A stretch of 64,000 nucleotides of DNA from Gracilibacillus alcaliphilus (GTDB taxonomy: Bacteria > Bacillota > Bacilli > Bacillales > Amphibacillaceae): positions 170,961 to 234,960 of the forward strand of contig NZ_JAFBFA010000004.1 in the NCBI RefSeq assembly GCF_016909015.1, written 5' to 3'. How positions within the stretch are numbered: position 1 is the first letter of the stretch; every line of letters begins with the position of its first letter. Shown here piece by piece: positions 60,521 to 64,000 of this stretch. Made by a program: the position numbers and the translations under genes. Under the pieces are notes generated by a model that saw nothing but the letters and a program-made list of their open reading frames with translations, did no database searches and was not told the DNA's origin.

Positions 60521-62176
60521 TTACCTCCCTACAAGACCCATATTATTAATAATACGATCAAGCATTTCATCTACTGCTGTCATACTTCGTGCAGCTGCAT
60601 TATAGGCATGCTGGAATTGAATTAAGTTCGTCATTTCCTCATCTAACGAAACAGAACTAATCGAGTGTCTGGTTTCTTCTACTTGCTGGCGCAGGATTTC
60701 TGAATTATTCCGCATACGGTTAGCTTCCTCTGCATTAACTCCCATCTCACCAATCAGGCCTTCAAAAAAGCTTTTTAGGCTTACCTTCGCATCTAACTGG
60801 TCGGGATCATTAGGATCATAGGAAAGATAATTCTCCACACGCTTAGAATATATATTGGCTAGTTCTGAAGCATGCGAACCATCACCTTCTGCCCCTGATT
60901 TACTAGCTGCAATTAAATCGGGATTTCCATCAATTTCATCTGATACAGCAATTGTCGCTGCTGTGGTTCCAGTAAAAAAGTCCCCGCCTTGCATTGGGCC
61001 ATTTTCATCGGACTCTAAAGTAAATCCTTGGCGGTGAACAGCATTAAATTCTGTCACAAAAGCCGCTACAAACTTATCAAGATCATCTAACATCTGATTA
61101 TACGTACCTTTTGCCTCACCAGCTGCTCCGCCATATTCAAATCCAGACAGATAACCTGCACCTTCCATCAACGACTTTAACTTCCCTTGCACATCAAAAT
61201 TATCTGCATAAATATGAACTTGATTCCCGTAGTCTGCAACCAAGTCTGCCAGTTGCTCTTCTTTTGAAAGTGTTGGATCGGGAGACGCGAAGAAGAAGGC
61301 CTGTACATTGTTATTGTCATCAAAAGCAGAGAAGACATGCTTGACTGCTTCCTCACTCCCTGGCTTGATACCCAGACTGCCATCAACTAATTTAATTGGA
61401 TCTCCATTACCATTCTCAATATTATTCTGATCAGTAATTAAGGAGATGGTTACAATTCCTTCTGCTAATGGACTTGGTCCACCCGTACTTTTACGATAAT
61501 CGACTTTGATATCTACATATTGTGATAGTTCATCAATCAAACGGTCACGTTCATCATACAAATCATTTGGCAGATAGCCATGCGGTTCAATATTGGCAAT
61601 TTGGGCATTGAGTTGATTAATCTGATCCACTAATGAGTTCACCTTCGTGCCATCCACATCTATTTCCGTACGCAAGTTATCCCGAACCTGTTGTAAGGAG
61701 GTATGGATATGATGAAAGGCGTCTGCTACTGCATTGGCACGCTCCTTGACTACCGCACGCGCACCAGAATGTTCAGGATGGGCAGAAAGTTCTTGCAATG
61801 ATTGCCAAAACTCTGAAATAACCTTTCCTAATCCCTGCTCACTTGGTTCATTAAGGATAGCTTCCATCTTGGACATCATATCAGCTCTTGATTGATAATA
61901 ACCCACTTTGTTGTTCTCTTGTCGGTATTGCTTATCGACAAAGCTGTCTCTGATTCGTTCAATCGAGCCAGCTGCTACCCCGCCCCCAATTTGACCAGGG
62001 ATTTGTGCTTGGTTTCTGCCAATTGCCGGATAAGGAGCAGTCGCTTCCATATTAACTCGTTGTCTTGTATATCCCTTCGTATTAGCGTTGGCAATATTAT
62101 GACCGGTTGTATAAAGGGCTGCTTGTTGTGTATGCAAGGCTCGCTTGGCCATTTGCAATCCGTTAAAAGTTCCCAT
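60521..62176 (-). CDS. flgK: Flagellar hook-filament junction protein FlgK (HAP1)
   Basis: A 551-residue junction protein. N-terminal FNGLQMAKRALHTQQAALYT and the rod/hook signature GHNIANANTKGYTRQRV (about 26-42) and C-terminal NLIQFQHAYNAAARSMTAVDEMLD (in part). ATG 62176 lies nine bases behind AGGAGG; an ATG two codons upstream is too close. Part of the flgM-flgN-flgK-flgL run. Confidence 0.96.
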   Translation of the reverse strand: MGTFNGLQMAKRALHTQQAALYTTGHNIANANTKGYTRQRVNMEATAPYPAIGRNQAQIPGQIGGGVAAGSIERIRDSFVDKQYRQENNKVGYYQSRADMMSKMEAILNEPSEQGLGKVISEFWQSLQELSAHPEHSGARAVVKERANAVADAFHHIHTSLQQVRDNLRTEIDVDGTKVNSLVDQINQLNAQIANIEPHGYLPNDLYDERDRLIDELSQYVDIKVDYRKSTGGPSPLAEGIVTISLITDQNNIENGNGDPIKLVDGSLGIKPGSEEAVKHVFSAFDDNNNVQAFFFASPDPTLSKEEQLADLVADYGNQVHIYADNFDVQGKLKSLMEGAGYLSGFEYGGAAGEAKGTYNQMLDDLDKFVAAFVTEFNAVHRQGFTLESDENGPMQGGDFFTGTTAATIAVSDEIDGNPDLIAASKSGAEGDGSHASELANIYSKRVENYLSYDPNDPDQLDAKVSLKSFFEGLIGEMGVNAEEANRMRNNSEILRQQVEETRHSISSVSLDEEMTNLIQFQHAYNAAARSMTAVDEMLDRIINNMGLVGR

Positions 62177-62193
62177 ATCCATTCTCCTCCTTG

Positions 62194-62694
62194 CTATGCT
62201 TTGGAATCAAACACAGAGCGCTGCTTCGGAGTATTGGCATTCTTTGACTGTGCTGTATTTCCATAGTTTAATTGATTAATAGATGGCTGTAACATATTCA
62301 ATGATAGCTGAACAAATTGTAAAGATTGCTGTGTGAGTTGCTGATTTAAGTCCTCTTGCTGACGCAGTTCCATCAGCAAGCCGGCAAGTGCCACAGTAAC
62401 AGTCTCCAGCTGTTTCTTTTCGACACCTGAAGCATATTCTTCAATAATGGTCGTTACCGTTATTTGCTCAGGATCAAGCTGACGAGCTTCTGCCCAAGCG
62501 CGTACCGCTTCGATTCGACGTTCTTCCATTTGGGTAATGGCCTGCACATGCTTTTGCTCCTTCACCAACAATTGTTGAAGTTCTTCTATTTTTCCAGACT
62601 TAATAATCTCCGTCTTGTTTGTAGATATCTCCAGCAGACTGTGATGCAGCTCAATTAATGCATTTAATTGTTTAATAATTTTTTCTATTGCCAT
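62194..62694 (-). CDS. flgN: FlgN-family export chaperone (YvyG-like)
   Basis: A 166-residue helical protein with the FlgN pattern: long N-terminal helix LNALIELHHSLLEIS, middle QMEERRIEAVRAWAEARQL and C-terminal ALNMLQPSINQLNYG-like segment (here LSLNMLQPSINQLNYG). FlgN is the chaperone for FlgK and FlgL. Start ATG follows AAAGGGG. It is 33 bases behind flgM and 17 bases ahead of flgK. Confidence 0.9.
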   Translation of the reverse strand: MAIEKIIKQLNALIELHHSLLEISTNKTEIIKSGKIEELQQLLVKEQKHVQAITQMEERRIEAVRAWAEARQLDPEQITVTTIIEEYASGVEKKQLETVTVALAGLLMELRQQEDLNQQLTQQSLQFVQLSLNMLQPSINQLNYGNTAQSKNANTPKQRSVFDSKA

Positions 62695-62727
62695 AGGCTG
62701 TTACCCCTTTATTTCCATTTTATTTGA

Positions 62728-62982
62728 TTATACCTTCCAAAAATTCAACATCTTCTTAGCAGTTTCCTGATGGTTTACTTGATATTGACCATTATCGATC
62801 TGTTGTTTAATTTCATTCACATAAGCCTTACGTGAAGCAGACTGCTGTAATTTTAATGCTTTATCCGAAATTTCTAATTGATCTGGTCGCTGTTTCTTGA
62901 TTTGTTCCTGCATTTGGTGTGATACCTGTGATTGCCTCTGATAAGGATTCAAATTGGAATGATTCGGTCCATTGATTTTCAA
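62728..62982 (-). CDS. flgM: Anti-sigma-D factor FlgM
   Basis: An 84-residue protein with the FlgM C-terminal sigma-binding region (DQLEISDKALKLQ, VNEIKQQIDNGQYQVNHQETAKKML in part) and a disordered N terminus. It binds sigma-D until it is exported through the finished hook-basal body. TTG start at 62982 follows GAGGTG. A sigma-D promoter upstream makes it part of the regulon it inhibits. Confidence 0.93.
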   Translation of the reverse strand: MKINGPNHSNLNPYQRQSQVSHQMQEQIKKQRPDQLEISDKALKLQQSASRKAYVNEIKQQIDNGQYQVNHQETAKKMLNFWKV

Positions 62983-63028
62983 TATCGTTCACCTCTTTCT
63001 TTCCTTTACACGCACTTTGTTATTACTT

Positions 63029-63054
63029 ATATCGGTTTCCTTGAAAAAATGTTA
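63029..63054 (-). promoter_or_regulatory. Sigma-D promoter of flgM
   Basis: On the minus strand TAAC (63051-63054), 14 bases, ACCGATAT (63029-63036), about 45 bases before the flgM start. Confidence 0.8.
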
Positions 63055-63270
63055 AATATGAATTTAATTTGTTATAAAAACAATTTATTACTGACGTTCC
63101 CTTTGAGTTTTGGTAATGACAGGTTGCCTTAGTATAAAAAATTAGTACACTTGATTTTGACTGAATAATTGGGGTATGTTTGCTGTTCTTCTCTATCGTA
63201 CAAGTGCTTTATATAAGATGCACCTTTTTCTCTCTTTTATGTAATTGTTTCCGATAGGTTGTATGTCTTA

Positions 63271-63370
63271 TCTTTACAGTATCTTGCTTCACGATACTGT
63301 AAGATGAACCGTTCTTCTGTGCTGTATCTTGTTCCACGACATAACTTTCACTAAGATGAATGGTTCTTCT
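63271..63370. repeat. Imperfect tandem repeat between flgM and yvyF
   Basis: Two units share AGATGAA(CC/TG)GTTCTTCT and GTATCTTG(C/T)TTC-AC, one at 63276-63318 and the other at 63324-63370. An inverted repeat ACAGTATC / GATACTGT (63276-63300) lies within. A minus-strand reading frame crosses them, but the units fall in different frames, so it is probably not coding. Confidence 0.5.
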
Positions 63371-63458
63371 TTTCTGTTCCTCACTCCACGACTCTGTTTT
63401 TGATCGAATAAACAGCTTAGATTGCATTCTCTATCTAATGTATAATCCAGTAATCTCA

Positions 63459-63486
63459 AAAAAAGAGAAAGTGTACGGCCTCTCTC
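63459..63486 (-). terminator. Terminator after yvyF
   Basis: On the minus strand AAGAGAGAG-GCCGTACA-CTTTCTCTT followed by TTTTT, starting right behind the stop codon. It separates yvyF from flgM. Confidence 0.75.
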
Positions 63487-63894
63487 TTACTGACCTTTGG
63501 TATAATAAGTTCGATTACGTTTTCTTTCTTCCTTTTGGTTCATTTTCTCTATTTCTTCAAATTTTTTTAAATCGGATTGCAATTCAGATTGACAGTTGAA
63601 ACAAAACGCACCTGCTGCAATGGGATTCCCACAGCGACTGCATGAATAATGGAGGTTTGGAAATTTAGCAGGATTTAACCGTTTGGCTTGCACAAAAGCA
63701 AGAATCTGCTCTTCACTCACCCCAGTTCCTTCTGCAATCTCTGGAATCGTTGCCTGACGATTTTCTCGTTTTTTAAGAAATTGATAGACTAATTGAAATT
63801 CTTTTTCCTCTTCTTCTATACAGCTAGGACAAATGGACCTAGTTATTTTAACAAATACTTTATCACATTTAAGGCAATTGGCTAATTCCCCCAT
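63487..63894 (-). CDS. yvyF: Flagellar-operon protein YvyF (zinc-ribbon protein)
   Basis: A 135-residue protein of the YvyF family (flagellar operon protein in bacilli). Two zinc-binding cysteine pairs near the N terminus (CLKC, CPSC) and two more near residues 90-105 (CSRC, CFNC) flank a helix-turn-helix-like segment (ATIPEIAEGTGVSEEQILAFV in part). Function unknown, perhaps regulatory. ATG 63894 is preferred over the longer frame at 63915; the ribosome site is GGGAGG at 11 bases. The comF genes would be expected beyond the window edge. Confidence 0.85.
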   Translation of the reverse strand: MGELANCLKCDKVFVKITRSICPSCIEEEEKEFQLVYQFLKKRENRQATIPEIAEGTGVSEEQILAFVQAKRLNPAKFPNLHYSCSRCGNPIAAGAFCFNCQSELQSDLKKFEEIEKMNQKEERKRNRTYYTKGQ

Positions 63895-64000
63895 ACCTTT
63901 TCCCGCCTCCCTCAATATACTTTCATTTTCTTAAAATATCGCTGTTTTTCTCTAATTTTCATTGATTAATATTAAAAACATTAGGTAAGTCAAGGAATAT

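Noticed and set aside
63209..63427. 72-residue minus-strand reading frame between flgM and yvyF
   Set aside because: No good ribosome site, and the internal repeat units fall into different frames, so no protein repeat is preserved.

Overview
The window is low-GC Firmicute DNA, most likely from a motile Bacillaceae species. The reasons are a Bacillus-type backbone (uvrBA, minJ, ctpB, ftsEX, secA-prfB, long hpf, fliT/fliS/flaG/fliD, hag, csrA, fliW, yviE, flgL/K/N/M, yvyF), bacillithiol genes, strong AGGAGG ribosome sites, and recognisable sigma-D, sigma-B and LexA sites. The presence of prfC and the gene content point away from B. subtilis itself. A genus such as Gracilibacillus or Virgibacillus is only a guess.

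Layout. 1-7.4 kb: the end of a nucleobase permease, yvlCD, yojF-bshB2 and uvrBA (SOS box upstream). 7.8-12.8 kb: divergent prfC and a SWIM-SNF2 helicase. 12.8-24.8 kb: minJ, ctpB, an M23 murein hydrolase, ftsXE, prfB (programmed +1 frameshift), secA (possible leader attenuator) and hpf (sigma-B promoter, hairpin at the predicted mRNA 5' end). 25-28.6 kb: fliT, fliS, flaG, yjfB and fliD. 29-36.6 kb: a non-flagellar insertion with a MoxR/DUF58/DUF4129 operon, a YutJ-like FAD oxidoreductase, a degenerate EAL protein and a DUF697 GTPase. 36.6-38.5 kb: a scrambled area with a ydaT gene split by an amber codon, remnants of a duplicated ydaT-flagellin unit, and a second flagellin gene with its own sigma-D promoter.

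38.7-57.2 kb is the most interesting part. It is an apparently continuous minus-strand run of 16 genes starting at a sigma-D promoter directly behind the hag terminator. It holds an unknown helical protein, a MAF flagellin glycosyltransferase with large extra C-terminal domains, the pseudaminic acid enzymes PseB, PseC, PseF, PseG and PseI (no recognisable PseH), a sugar nucleotidyltransferase, a CatB-type acyltransferase, three CDP-glycerol-glycerophosphotransferase-family proteins, two GT2 glycosyltransferases, a HAD hydrolase and an ATP-grasp ligase. Four of these proteins carry the same small Rossmann-like module. The simplest reading is a sigma-D-coordinated flagellin glycosylation system that may build pseudaminic acid carrying polyol-phosphate or similar decorations.

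57.3-63.9 kb is the late flagellar block: hag (CsrA-binding hairpin in its leader), csrA, fliW, yviE, flgL, flgK, flgN, flgM and yvyF. A dispersed repeat with imperfect inverted ends occurs as one complete and three partial or degenerate copies between 28.6 and 38.6 kb, at the borders of the inserted material.
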